The notes below the pieces were generated by a model that had not been told where the DNA came from, made no database searches, and saw only the letters and a program-made list of their open reading frames with translations. A stretch of 64,000 nt of DNA from the NCBI GenBank assembly GCA_002914805.1, contig JXTB01000206.1, positions 509,768-573,767 of the forward strand, given 5' to 3'. The translations under genes and the position numbers were made by a program. This DNA is from Parasponia andersonii (lineage: Eukaryota > Streptophyta > Magnoliopsida > Rosales > Cannabaceae). Shown here one piece after another: positions 47,750 to 59,429 of the stretch. Numbering within the stretch: position 1 is the first letter of the stretch; each line of letters starts with the position of its first letter.

Positions 47750-50700
47750 AACTCCCACTAAAACTGTACATCATCTAATAAAACAACACTTATATGGGTA
47801 GTATGCTCATGAAACATCTTGGGTAGAATACCCTTTGTGAAAGGATTCGCAATCATGGAGTTTTTACTAATATGCTCTATTCACACTAATTTACTCTGAA
47901 CTCACTCTTTTACAGCTAGAAACTTGATATCTATATGCCTCGACTTTGAAGAGCTCCTATTACTATTAGAATAGAGCAATTCCGAGTTATTATCAGAATA
48001 AAGTTTTAATAGCTTTTCAATGCTATTCATTATATGCAGCCCGGTGACAAAATTTTGTAGTCATATTCCATGATTAGATACCTCATAACAAGCTATGAAC
48101 TCAGTCTCCATAGTTGAAGTAGTTATGAGTGTCTACTTAATACATTTTGAGGAAATAACTGCTTCAGATAATAGATAAATATAGATCAATATGGATATTT
48201 TACTCTCCAAGTATCCAGCAAATTCAGAATCAAAATACCCAATGATCTCCAAATTTTCTGATCTCTAATAAGTGAGCATATAATTCTTTGTTCTCTATAA
48301 ATAGCTCATAACCCTCTTTGAGGCTTTCCAATGATCAATTCTAGGGTTACTCAAATATCTTCTTAACATGCTAACTATGAACGCAAGATTCGGATGCGTA
48401 TATAATTGAGCATACATAAGGCTTTCTACGGCTGAAGCATAAAGAAGCTTTTGCATGGCTCCTAGTTTAATATCTTTCTTGGAAGCTAAATTTTTCTCCT
48501 TTAGACACATGATTGTTTGATGGTGCACATTTTTCCACACCAAATCTACTGAGTACCTTTTCAATATAGCTCTATTATGATAACCCAAAGAAATCTTGAA
48601 AGCGATCTCGGTGAATCTGTATACCTAATACAAAAGAGGCAACTCCAAGATCTTTCATTTCGAAATTCTTCGCAAGAAATTTCTTTATGTTGTATAATAA
48701 GCCTATATCACTACTTGTTAGTAGTATGTCATAAACATATAGTACTAGGAAGATAAATTTAAGATAAATTTACTCTTACTGAACTTATGATATACATAAT
48801 CTTCAACTAGATTTACCTCAAAATTAGATGAGATAATCACTTCATGAAACTTATGATGCCATTGATGGGAAGCTTGCTTGAGACCATAGAAGGATTTCTT
48901 AAGTTTGCAAACCAAAGAATTTGGGTCTCTGGACATAGTTTTTTAGTTGCATTATATAAATTGTCTCTTTAATATTGCCATTAATAAATATAGTTTTAAT
49001 ATCCATCTGATGTAACTCAAGATCAAAATGAGCCATAAGTGCCATAATGATTCTGAGAGAATCCTTCGATGCTATCAGAGAGAAGGTCTCTTTAAAATCA
49101 ATGCCTTCCTTTTAAGTGTAGTCTTTTGCAATAAGACGAGCCTTATATCTCTCAATATTGCCTTTTAAATCCTGTTTGCTTTTAAATATTTATTTGTAGC
49201 CAGTGGGTTTTATATCTATAAGTAACTTTACAAGATATCAAACATCATTGTCTTTCATAAACTTTATCTTCTCATTCATGGCATCGATCCACTTTTGAGA
49301 ATCGGAACTTTGTTTGACTTGGTGAAGTTGATTGGATCATCTTCTACTATCCCGTTGTCAAACTCATATTCCTAGAGATGGACGATGTAATCATATGAAA
49401 TCGCACTTCTCTTTTCTCTAGTAGAACTCCTTAAAGGAACTTGCTCTTGAGGTTGTTGAGTTTGTTCTTCAGAAATATTATCCTCATTTGGAATAGAAAG
49501 TACTTAATTATTGTCTTGTACTAAAATTACACCTTGAATAAAGTCATGTACATAAGCCTGATCATTTTGATTAGCTACTAAAGGAATAGGAATGAATTCC
49601 TCTTCAAAGGTAATGTCTCTAGCTTTATCTCCTTCTAAACTTAATATTCTTAAGAAATTTAGTATTCTTATCTCGAAGAAGGATCTTGTAGTAGGATCAT
49701 AAAATTTATAATCCCTTGACCTTTCAGAATTCCCAACAAAATAATAGTTTATTGTTCTTCAGTCCAGTTTCTTTTCATTTAGCTTGTAAGAACTTGCCTC
49801 AGCTGGACAACTCTAAATGTATAAATGATTAATACTAAGCTTACACCCGTTCCAAAGTTCATAAGGAGTTTTAGCTATTGCTTTACTTTGTACTCTATTC
49901 AAAATATATGCTGCAATTTTGAGTGCTTCACCCCAAAACATTCTGGTAAGGTGAAATGACTAATCATACTTCTTATCATATACTTAAGTGTCTTATTATG
50001 TCATTCTGCTACACCATTCATGCTAGGTTTTCCTGCCATTGTAGAACGATATCACATTCTTTCAAATACTTAGAAAAAGGTCCTGGACATTGTTCACCCT
50101 ATCCATCATATCTACTGTAGTATTCATCACAACGATCATATTTAAAAGCCTTAATTTTCTTATCAAGCTAATTTTTAACTTCAGCTTTATAATCCTTAAA
50201 TACGTCCAGTGATTGAGATTTCTTTTGTATTAAGTAGATGTACCCATAGTGAGAATAATTATCTATAAACGTGATAAAGTATTATTATCTATTCTAAGAA
50301 GCCATAAGGAATAGACCACAACTATCTATTCTAAGATGTTAGAACTCCTATTGGCACCAAACTTCCTAATGCTTATTTGTTTTCCCTTTATATACTTAAT
50401 ACATATTTTAAAGTCTGTTAAATCAAGGGAACTAAGGATTCTATCAGATATAAAATATTTAATTCTTTATTTAAAAATATGTCCTAAGTATTTATACCAC
50501 AACATCGATGAGTCCTCATTTGTTAATTTTCGTTTTATACCTTTTGAATCAACATGCAAAATTTCATTAATAAAAGATTGAGTATTTAAAATATATAGAT
50601 TATCATTAAGGAAGCTGGTACCAACAATATTTGAATCATAAATAAGTTTAAATTTATTATTTCTAAATGAACAAGAGAAATTGGATTTGTCTAATACTGA

Positions 50701-51300
50701 AATAGAAATTGAACTTTGTCTTAATGCTGGTAAAACAAAAGTATCATTTAAATCCAAATGAAAACTATAATCTAAAATCAATCTAAAGTCCCCAATAGCT
50801 TTAACTTAAGCTATTTTGCCATTAACCACATAGATGAAGCTTTGCATGATTTGGCTTCTGGCTTTATAGACAACCCTGCATTGAAATATTTATGTGAATA
50901 GTAGTATCACAATTTGCCCACCAAGTATCCATAGGTATAGAAGTTAAATTAGTCTCTGAACAAATATAAATATGAAGCTTACTATTCTTAATATACCAAG
51001 CTTGGTACTTAGTGCATTCCTTCTTCACATGCCCCAACTTACTTTAAAAGAAATAAGCTTGCTCACCTTATTTATTTTGCACCTTAGAATGTGGTGCACC
51101 TACAACTTTCTTACTCTTGTCCATCTTCCTCTTTTTTGCCTTAGAGGTTGTGATCAAATTAGCACTTTCTGATTTTTTTGCCCTTGATCTTTTTTTCTTC
51201 TTGCACACAAATAAAAATGAGCTCATTGAGATCCCATTTCTCCTTTTGGGTGTTGTATATAGTCTTAAGGTTTCCATATTGTATATAGTCTTAACTGAGT
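46710..51300 (-). mobile_element. Decayed Ty1/copia retrotransposon
   Basis: Minus-strand order from right to left is gag with a zinc-knuckle remnant, GAG-pre-integrase, integrase, RT, RNase H and a 3' LTR. The gene order integrase before RT defines copia. Recognisable parts: WDLNELIFICVQEE, then KKVVGAPHSK in gag (51277-51068); SSMLWYKYLGHIFK of the pre-integrase domain (50781-50467); VCKLKKSFYGLKQASHQWHH of RT (48936-48745); PNLAFIVSMLRRYLSNPRID (48588-48295); and EHISKNSMIANPFTKG of RNase H at about 47820-47890. Stops and frameshifts are many. No 5' LTR was found at the right end. Confidence 0.87.
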
Positions 51301-51319
51301 CTTCGCTTTTTCAAATTTT

Positions 51320-52620
51320 ATCTTCATTTTTCAAAGCTATCAGTATATTATCAACATAAAAGAGTAGAATAAAATATCCACTTTATAGCTTGTAAAAATA
51401 TACATAATTATCAAACTTACTTATTGTATACTTCTGAACATCAAGAACCGATCAAATCACTTGTAGCATTGCCTTAGTGATTATTTTAACTTATAAAATA
51501 ATTTTTTTCAAGTTGCAAACACCAATTATCTTTTCTAGTGACTTTAAGTTTTTTTGACTGAGACATATAGTTTTCTCTTCCAAAATGAAAAAAAAAATTA
51601 TTATTAAAAATAAATCCTTATATTTCATGCTCTTTTTTGGTGTGTTTTTTTTTTTTCAAATTTAACTATGTACATGAAAAAAATATATCATTTTATCTCT
51701 TTTTTATTTTTTTCATTTATTTAATCATGTTCAAATTATAGCACTTCGAATATCTCCAGCCAATTGTTTTCTTTCTTTTTTTGTAAGGGCATTTAGAAAT
51801 TCGTCAGTCATTAAACAATTTTGCACAATCATTTACCTTCCCTTGCTTTTGTAATGGCATTTACGTTGTGTGGAAAGAGATGAAAGAGTAATGATTTTGT
51901 TATTTAGGTGGCACTCAAATAAAAGTCTTGGGGAGAGGAAAAGGGACAAATCCTGGCCAAGAGCAAAATTTGGCTGAACAAATTCATACAAAGAACAAAA
52001 TCTAGGGGTAAAATGCCTAGCTTTCTTTTTATGTTCCTAATGGTGATATTTTGCTATTCATAGAACAATCAAGTAAGAAGTTAAAAGTAGAGAGCATATT
52101 TATAGGGATAATTATATTTTTATATTTTGCGTTTCGATGATTTATTTAATTTATATCTTATGTTTTGGTTATTGTTAATGTTGATTTTTAGATTTAGAAT
52201 TTATAACAAATTTATATTATTTCTATGTCAAATAATATGTTTATCAAAATATTCCTAAAAATTTAATATATATTTAAAAAGAAATCAAATTTAAAACTTA
52301 TATAAAATTCATAAAGCTTTCTATAAATAATATTTAATTTTTGTAGGTTTTTTGCATTTTAAAGTATTTTTTAATATTTTTTCTTTTAGTTAGTAATTTT
52401 AATTAGTTTTAAATTTAAATTAAGGATTAAAATATATTATCTTGAGATCCAAATGGTATTTTGATAAATTCAATAATCAAAATTAGTGTTTGGTCCAAAG
52501 AATATATAAAGTTATTACAAATTTTAAATCCAAAGTCAATGCTGATAATAACAATAAAACAAAATATAAATTGAACAAATAATTAAAATACAATATATTA
52601 AAATGTAATTAGCCCTTATA
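51320..52620. other. AT-rich spacer
   Basis: No gene was seen. The patch at about 51935-52060 (gctgaacaaattcatacaaa, then a block like ctaggggtaaaatg) resembles 53015-53080, another sign of local duplication upstream of the PreY-like gene. Confidence 0.5.
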
Positions 52621-52629
52621 TATTAATAG

Positions 52630-53000
52630 CAAAATGAAAGGGGCAAATGACTTATTATTTTGCCGGAAACTTACTCCTTCTAGATTTAATCCCTTAAAAA
52701 AACAAACAAATAAGAAATTCAGAAATTAGGAGGAAAGAAATTAATAAAATTAAAGAGGCTTCAGAGTTATCCCCCAAAAAATTATGAAACCCCAAGTTTT
52801 AAAAGATGGCTATTGTTCTTCTCAAAAAAAAAAAAACAAAAAAAAAAAGAGAAAGGACTTATTCGTCCTCATTCCTTAGTTACTTTGCCAAAATCTCATT
52901 CCAAACGGACCACAGGCCCTAAATAAATTTCGTAAAAAAAAAAAAAAAAAAAAAAGAAACTGGACAAAACTGAAATGGTGAGATTGTCCAGAAGATGGGA
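52630..53000 (+). pseudogene. Eroded duplicate of the PreY-like gene's 5' region
   Basis: This resembles 53210-53540 in order: gcaaatgacttattattttgc, aaattcagaaattag, ttatcccccaaaaaattatg, attccaaacggaccacaggc, and finally ggacaaaactgaaatggtga, where the real gene has cggaacaaaaccgaaatggtgagg around its ATG. After MVRLSRR the copy diverges, so only the promoter, leader and the first codons were duplicated or survive. Confidence 0.6.
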
Positions 53001-53518
53001 GGAAAAATCCATACCGAGTAAAAGCGGAGGAACAAATTCAAATGAAGAACAAAAATCGAGGGGCAAAATGACTTATTTTCTGCTACTTTGGTAATAGTTT
53101 TGGTGTTAGGGGCAAAAGAGATATAATTTTACCATAAATGTATCATTTTGAGTAAAATAAAAAATAAAGTTAAAAATAAATGAGTAAATTCATTCCAAGA
53201 GGAGGAAAACTTGAATTGGCAAAATGATTAATGGTTTTGCTGAAAATTATTCTTTCTGTATTTAAGTTTTAACACCTCTACGAAATTTAAAAGATTGGAG
53301 AAAAAATTTAATTAAAAAATTCAGAAGTTGACGATTAAGAAATATCCCCAGAAAATTATAAATGATGAAAACAAAAATTTTTAATGCAAATATTATATCC
53401 TCACCAAGATCCAGTTCCAAACGAGCCCCTTTTGCCTAAACAAATTTTGGTTCCAGGAAATAAAAGAAGCCCTGGACTTAACAGAATAGAATATTGGTCT
53501 GGGCGGAACAAAACCGAA

Positions 53519-54044
53519 ATGGTGAGGATAACCAGAAAGCTCTTGCAGGAAGCAGGGTCTGGTCTGAACAAGATTCTATCTGAGATACTCGTCTGCCCTC
53601 TCTCTAAACAACCCTTAAGGTTAATTCTTTGATTTTTACCCACAAAAGCTCAAATTTTGTTCATTCTCAACATTCATTGTTTTTTTCTTTAATTCAATGT
53701 TTTTCTTAATATTATCCCATTTTCATTGGTAGGTTCTGTGAGAAAACAAATTCTCTTATAAGCGAAGCAATTGGGGTCTCCTTTCCCGTAAGTTACAACT
53801 ATCTAAAATCACTTGGTTCTGTTCAAATCTGAGTCTTTAGGTAGATAGAGACTGACTATGTCTGCTTTTTGGAGTTTTTAAGTTTTGGGGTCTTTAAAAT
53901 TTTCAACTATTGAAGCTCTTATTGTTTCTGTTACTTGTGTTTGAATAGATTAAAGATGGAATCCCTTGTCTAGTCCCAAAGGATGGAAAGATATTAGAAT
54001 CTGAAGATACCCCAAATGAGTCGTACAATGGAGGAATTTCATGA
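53519..54044 (+). CDS. PreY/Trm112-like small mitochondrial protein
   Basis: Three exons, 53519-53619, 53733-53787 and 53949-54044, with GT-AG borders and compatible phases, encode 83 residues. The sequence MVRITRKLLQEAGSGLNKIL, then SEILVCPLSKQPLR, the exon 2 part FCEKTNSLISEAIGVSFP and IKDGIPCLVPKDGKIL is the Trm112/UPF0434 fold: a short zinc-ribbon-like module in which one Cys (VCP) remains and the IxDGIP turn is strongly conserved. Human PreY (PYURF) is a mitochondrial partner that stabilises methyltransferases for ubiquinone and complex I assembly. A similar role here is inference. The first ATG of the longer upstream frame (53384) is not favoured, because the family starts near MVRITRK. 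Confidence 0.85.
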
Positions 54045-55255
54045 GACAGTTTTCTCAAGGTTATCTCTTACTGACAGTCACTTTTTGGGTTTTTTTGTTT
54101 GTTGCCCATGTAAGCAAATGGGAAGAGTGATGTGTGTGTGAGTCTAGGGCTAGGAGTTCAAAGTTTGATAGAGTATTTGTGTTATTTTTCTTTAAATTTA
54201 TAGTAAATAGTGGTCATTAATTAAGCTCCATTTTCTTTAAAAAAAAAAATGGAAGACCGAAGTGATATAACTCTTTCTTTGGAAGACCGTTGTTACCCTT
54301 TTGGAGAATATTGTTGAGATGTTACTTCCTTATATTTATGAGTATTTGGCTTTTATTATGATTAAGTCATTAGTTGTTCTATCAAAACCTGATGTGGTAT
54401 GTATAACACTTGCTGACTAGTTCAATTTGTTAGATATATCCATGTTCTGAATCTATGCAAAAAGAGGCATGGTTTCCTTTTCATACAGTCTAATCTTTCC
54501 CCTGAGCTGATTCTTTTCTCTTTAAATAGAGTTTCCCTAGTAGTTTTAAGCAAGTTACTTCTGGGGATGACTTTGAATGGAAGCGAGCTATTGCTAACTT
54601 CTTGTTTCGATGTTGAATGGGGTATCTTGTGGTTGAGTGAAAAATATCTATGTAGGATACTTTTAAGGTTTTGTTGTTTATCACCAATATCCAAAAGATT
54701 TTTTGATTGGTGCTTTATCTCAACCCAGACAGTTTTTTGTGTCCGAAGTCATAGGCTAGGAATTTCGAGAACAAAGATCATGCTCTTGCCACTGGTTAAG
54801 AGAAGCTCGATGACGATCATGTAATAGTCTTAGCAAGTTTACATACTGATTTTTGACAAACTTGTAATAGTCTTGGAAAGTTTACATACTCACTACTTGT
54901 TGCCAAGTGAATGTGTCCTTGTTTATCCGATTCATGTTGAGGCACCATGTTACATTCTTGTTCATATCCAATGTTGACTGCTAGGCATTAAATTGTTGCA
55001 GAAAAGGTTTCATTGATTAGATGGGTAGACTTTTACCATCATCGTTGGGTTTAGAGTGTGACTCATGACTAAGCAAGGATGCAGAAGTTGTTTGATGGGA
55101 TTAATTTGTAGGTTTATGCCCTGTGCATATGATTAATAAATAAGAAAAAAAAAAGGTCTTAAGTAACATTCCGTTTAGGTGTAACCACTAAATGTTGGAA
55201 ACTTGAATTCTTTCTCTTCCGAATCAAGCCAAAGCATTTAGCAACAAATAACCCC
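54045..55255. other. Spacer between the PreY-like and RING genes
   Basis: The early part is probably 3'UTR. No domain was found in either strand's short frames (for example 54422-54694 minus, 54567-54824 plus). Confidence 0.55.
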
Positions 55256-55339
55256 TTGCTCTCACATTCACACTGTTACTTCAACCATAAATCTCTTATT
55301 AAAGACCTAATTAGAAGCATCTATGCACATTCAAACCAA

Positions 55340-55738
55340 ATGGTCCTTAACAAGTTGCTCTCCATGATTTGTTACTTCATCAGCCTTAAAGGGCAACCAA
55401 GAATTAAGGAAACTCCAGCTTCTTGTAAGGTGATTGAAGTCAATGCTAAGCAGAAGGTTGAAGAGGGCCTTACTGAGTCTGCCACAGACTGCATAGCAGG
55501 CGAGGGTGAGTTCTGTTGTGTTTGCTTATCAAGATTAGAGGAGGGAGAAGAAACCAGCGTCCTTCCTTGCTTGCATGAGTTTCACAAGGAATGTGTTGAG
55601 AGGTGGTTCAGTGCACGTATGAAGACTTGTCCTATTTGCCGATTTTCTATGGAAGAAGAGAAGTGCTATGATGCAGGAGAATTTTTTACCGAAGAGATGC
55701 TGATCTACTTTTCTTCTTTTCATGCAGCTGGCTTCTGA
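55340..55738 (+). CDS. Small RING-H2 finger protein, probable E3 ubiquitin ligase
   Basis: The frame is open from 55256. The ATG at 55340 (MVLNKLLSMICYFISLKGQP) is preferred, because the extra N-terminal part has no family-like features; this gives 132 residues. The C-terminal half is a RING-H2 domain: FCCVCLSRLEEGEETSV, then LPCLHEFHKECVERWF and the last pair KTCPICRF, in the order C-x2-C, C-x-H-x2-H-x2-C, C-x2-C. Such domains recruit E2 enzymes. No transmembrane segment is certain, though residues 8-15 are hydrophobic. No intron is needed. The partner or substrate is unknown, and an unseen upstream exon is possible. Confidence 0.8.
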   Translation: MVLNKLLSMICYFISLKGQPRIKETPASCKVIEVNAKQKVEEGLTESATDCIAGEGEFCCVCLSRLEEGEETSVLPCLHEFHKECVERWFSARMKTCPICRFSMEEEKCYDAGEFFTEEMLIYFSSFHAAGF

Positions 55739-56418
55739 GTTCTGATTTTTTCACGTTTTTTTTTTTTGGGTGGGGCACTTGGTCTGTTGACCATCCTTTT
55801 GAGTTCTACACTAATTGAAAAATTGAAAGCCAAGCAAGCACAGATGGTGGATCTAGCTTAGCTTAGATTCCAAGTAATTCTTGTATTTTTCTATAGTACA
55901 GGATGTCCTGTACCAAACCTGTTATTAATGGTGTAAATGCATTCATGGAAATTCGTTCCATCATTCACCAGGTTTCAAACCTGGATTTTTCCAGTGAGAA
56001 AAATCTCCCTTCTTGGTCGATTTTTCATATTGGTGCTGGTAGCGGAATTTGTTTTGTGCCTAGCCAAGTTGTGCCGTGTGATTAAGCTCAAAGATGGCCT
56101 TCTGACCAATCCAAAACACACACCAAAAAAAAAAAAAAAATCCCATTTAACGAGTTTCATCTGTTAATGCTAATGATCCCAATTCTTACAATGCATTTTT
56201 ATACTCATCACCCGAATTCTTTCCTTCATTCATTACTATCATAAACTCATTACCTTTCCACTAGGGAAAAAGAACCATGAATGGAAACATAAATATCAAA
56301 CATCAAGCAGGTTGTAACACAGCTAGGTCTCCTATGTAAAAGCCGAATAAATACCCCAATTCCCAGGAGCCTCTGTTCTGAGGTCCTCAGATGGACTTAA
56401 GCTGGAAAAGGCACGCAC

Positions 56419-57016
56419 TCATTCAATTGACTTATTTTTTTTCAATGTTGCAGCAAAGTCAGAACCTCTGGCATCAGTTAGCTTAGCCATGCTGTTCCGT
56501 AATGAGTTGCTGTCCTGGTTTAGGAGAAGACCCCTATATTGCGCGTATGAAATGAACTCAATTGACTTTAAGCAAAAGGTCATTACAAATGTTGATCACA
56601 TGTTATAAAGCCGGTTCAGTGGAATAACCCCATGGTACTTCTCAAATTTATGGTACGACTATTTCAATGTATTGGAAAGTAATTCTAATTTATTTCTTCT
56701 AGAATATAATTCTACTTTTTATTAAGTACACGAAGACAGTTTTTCCTTTTTGATTATGCGCTAAACCCCTTTATACTTGCTCTCGAAGAGTTCAAAAGGA
56801 GAATGTGTGGAACCCACCACAGTGCAGAGAGGGTGTAGTCACTAGGAATTCAAAAAACGCGTCTTCCACGAAAGGGTCATCAAAAGCTCTCAATTTTAAG
56901 TACCTCTGTCTTCCCAGGAATAATGTTATTAAACGTGTGAAACCTTGCTCGACTACACGATTGCCAAGGGCTTGTATGAATTTTTCATATCGGAGCCTCT
57001 CATCCTCCCTTCTTGT
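56419..57016 (-). pseudogene. Unrecognised coding-like fragments
   Basis: Two minus-strand stretches look like exons although neither starts with ATG. About 57016-56806 reads TRREDERLRYEKFIQALG, then NRVVEQGFTRLITLFLGRQR, and stays open to a stop at 56806. About 56533-56419 reads LLNQDSNSLRNSMAKLTDAR, then GSDFAATLKKNKSIE and a stop. The second is preceded by an acceptor-like ATATAG. I do not recognise the family. They may be the last exons of a decayed or captured gene, lying downstream of and on the same strand as the F-box gene. Confidence 0.3.
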
Positions 57017-57409
57017 CTGATGAACGCTTCATTCTAATATAAGAGACGTAAAGTTAAAGCACCAGATGATTGCAATAAGATGTGTAGTACAAGATTCACA
57101 AATAGTAAATAGAAATATGACTATTGTACAGCATTCTTAAAAGCGTGCAAAGGACACTATATATATAATGGGGAGTCTTAATAGTGGGAGGGGGCTATCG
57201 TACCATGCCTCAGACATATTATATTGAGTGAATTGAAGACTTCACATATTTGCCAATATAATACAAAACTGTAGAGTTGATGTTAGCCATAACCACACAA
57301 AATAAATCATAGAATTCATAATCTTAGTGAAATTGGTTGATACACATTGATAAATAACAGGAAAAATAAAATAAAATCCTAATAAATTAATAATCAATCT
57401 ATATATGTC

Positions 57410-58618
57410 CTACGTACATCTACAGCAACTTGGGTTGCATTCGCAACTGATCATGGCACCATCAACTCGAACAAGGCTGCTCACACAGAGTTTCGGAGAA
57501 AAACATCGAGAAGGACCGGCGGGAAGACCCGAAATACTGACATCTTTTGACGTCTTAGTTTTCAAGTCATAGAGAATAAATCTCTTGCGGTCTACAAACA
57601 AGAGAACCTCATCACTGGTCTTATAATTATATGTTAGAGGAATCAATTCGAAATAAATAGTAGCACTCCCATTAGATGGCGGTGGCACCACCGAGAACAG
57701 CTTAGCCCATGTACTAGACTCTCCGTACTCCTTCATCGCCCATATGTCAAAACGACTATCGGAAACCACACAACAAACCACACAAAGGTACCCTCCAAAC
57801 TCCACCACTTTGTGATGGGAACAACGTTCTCCCTCAAAGTTGGGCATCGAGAACTTGCGTTGTTCCTCGGTGACAAGATCAAACGCCAGAATAAATCGCT
57901 CATGACGAGCAACTACTCCTCCGAGCCTTGGAGCGACGATCCAATGCAAAGCATTGTGATTGTGATCATCGCAATTGTGAACGAGTGCATGACCATACTC
58001 AAAACCAAAATAGTCAGGGAAACCGGTCCCAAGCGTTTTCCAAGTCCTGGTTTTTGCACTAAATAGCTCGAAACGTCGGCCACAAACAATCTCATCCCGA
58101 GGATGAAGCGAAATTGCGGTGGAGATTAACAACTTAGGGTCGCCGTCGTTAAGAGTGCCGCAACCAAATCCAATTACAGATGTGCTAGAATTATACACAG
58201 AATTACCAGAGGCAAGGACATGCATGTGCCATCTAGTGGATGGGTTCCAGATAGCTAATTTTCCTAACCCCTCGACAAGAAGCAAGCCACTACAACCACC
58301 CCTAGATAAGATTGACGTCGTGCGTGGTCGTCGCCTTTGAATCTCTTCTGGTGAGAATGGGAGGTGACTGATTTGTACAGCCGAGTCCAAAGTTTCAAGA
58401 TCGACCCAGTAGAGGCCTTCTAAGAAGGCATTGATGAAGATCCCCATCTTTTGGCTGGAACGCTTGAGATGCATCTTCATGAAATCAAGTCCGTCGATCC
58501 TGGAGCGCCACTCCTTGCACACCGACCTATAACGCAGCAGATCTCTCACTGTCAGTCTGCAAAGCACCTCGTCAACCATCTCTCGAGGAAGCCTCGCCAT
58601 CGCCATCGCCTTCGCCAT
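57410..58618 (-). CDS. F-box protein with F-box-associated (FBA) domain
   Basis: An intronless frame of 402 codons. The F-box spans about residues 8-48 (LPREMVDEVLCRLTVRDLLR then YRSVCKEWRSRID), the SKP1-binding part of SCF substrate receptors. The remainder, with GLYWVDLETLDSAVQISHLP, LGKLAIWNPSTRWHMHVLA, VIGFGCGTLNDGDPKLLI and HNALHWIVAPRLGG, has the usual FBA_1 pattern of CPR1/CPR30- and S-locus-F-box-like proteins, which presents substrates. The C-terminus is Cys-rich (ISCECNPSCCRCT). The leader is a GA/GC-rich purine repeat. A damaged paralogue lies at 46121-46709 in opposite orientation. The substrate is unknown. Confidence 0.93.
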   Translation of the reverse strand: MAKAMAMARLPREMVDEVLCRLTVRDLLRYRSVCKEWRSRIDGLDFMKMHLKRSSQKMGIFINAFLEGLYWVDLETLDSAVQISHLPFSPEEIQRRRPRTTSILSRGGCSGLLLVEGLGKLAIWNPSTRWHMHVLASGNSVYNSSTSVIGFGCGTLNDGDPKLLISTAISLHPRDEIVCGRRFELFSAKTRTWKTLGTGFPDYFGFEYGHALVHNCDDHNHNALHWIVAPRLGGVVARHERFILAFDLVTEEQRKFSMPNFEGERCSHHKVVEFGGYLCVVCCVVSDSRFDIWAMKEYGESSTWAKLFSVVPPPSNGSATIYFELIPLTYNYKTSDEVLLFVDRKRFILYDLKTKTSKDVSISGLPAGPSRCFSPKLCVSSLVRVDGAMISCECNPSCCRCT

Positions 58619-58799
58619 TGTCGCCCGTTCCTCGCCTCTGCTCTGCTCTGCTCTGCGCTCTTCTCTTCTCTGTTCTGTGTAGAGAGAAGCTTTGCGTTGC
58701 TTTAACGATTCAAATTTGTTTTAGGGTTTGTCAAATTGGCACTTAACCCCCATCCTTTTTTCTCCATGTTTCAAAGTTAAAATATACGAATTTTTAATT

Positions 58800-58905
58800 T
58801 TACAATTTTTGAGCATTAAAACGACAGGTCGCTGAATTAATCACCGACATGTGCTAAAACGATAAACGACAGGCATTTATTTCCGTCGTTTTGCGATTTC
58901 GAGCT
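58800..58905. mobile_element. Possible CACTA (En/Spm) subterminal remnant
   Basis: Repeated cgacagg / ccgtcg words (aaaacgacaggtcgctgaat; aaacgacaggcatttatttc followed by cgtcgttttgcg) resemble the subterminal repeats of plant CACTA elements. No terminal CACTA motif or 3-base target duplication was found. It lies in the promoter side of the F-box gene. Confidence 0.3.
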
Positions 58906-59429
58906 CTTTCCCCTTGAGCCGGGAAAAAAAAACAAAACAAAAAACAAAAAACAAAACAGAACAAAACTTAGCTCACCCCCGTGAATCGTCAACGGTAGGC
59001 CTGGACCAATTGAAATTGGCTGATCTAGACCAATTGAAATTGCCTCAGCAGATTTTGACTGCCTTTTTGTTTGTACTTAAGTTTATGTCACAGATGGATT
59101 ATGAATTATCTAATTTGTGAAAATTTTTAGTTTTCAAAATTTTGAGCGTTGTAAATAAATTTCTAAATTTCTAAATTTTTTGATTTGAAATAAGTCTAAA
59201 TTATAACTTATTATAAATTTTTAATAAAAAACATACATGAAAAGTACATTATAACATATAGAAGTATATTTAAGAAAAATTAAACTAAACAAAAAAATTT
59301 GAAGGGAAAGAAAAATGTATTATTTGCATCTTTTTGTGATAGTTCCTTTTTTACATTTTAATTTCTCAAATTATTTTTCAAATATAATTTCACATGCTCC
59401 TTCTGCGAGTTTTATAAAAAATTTAATAG

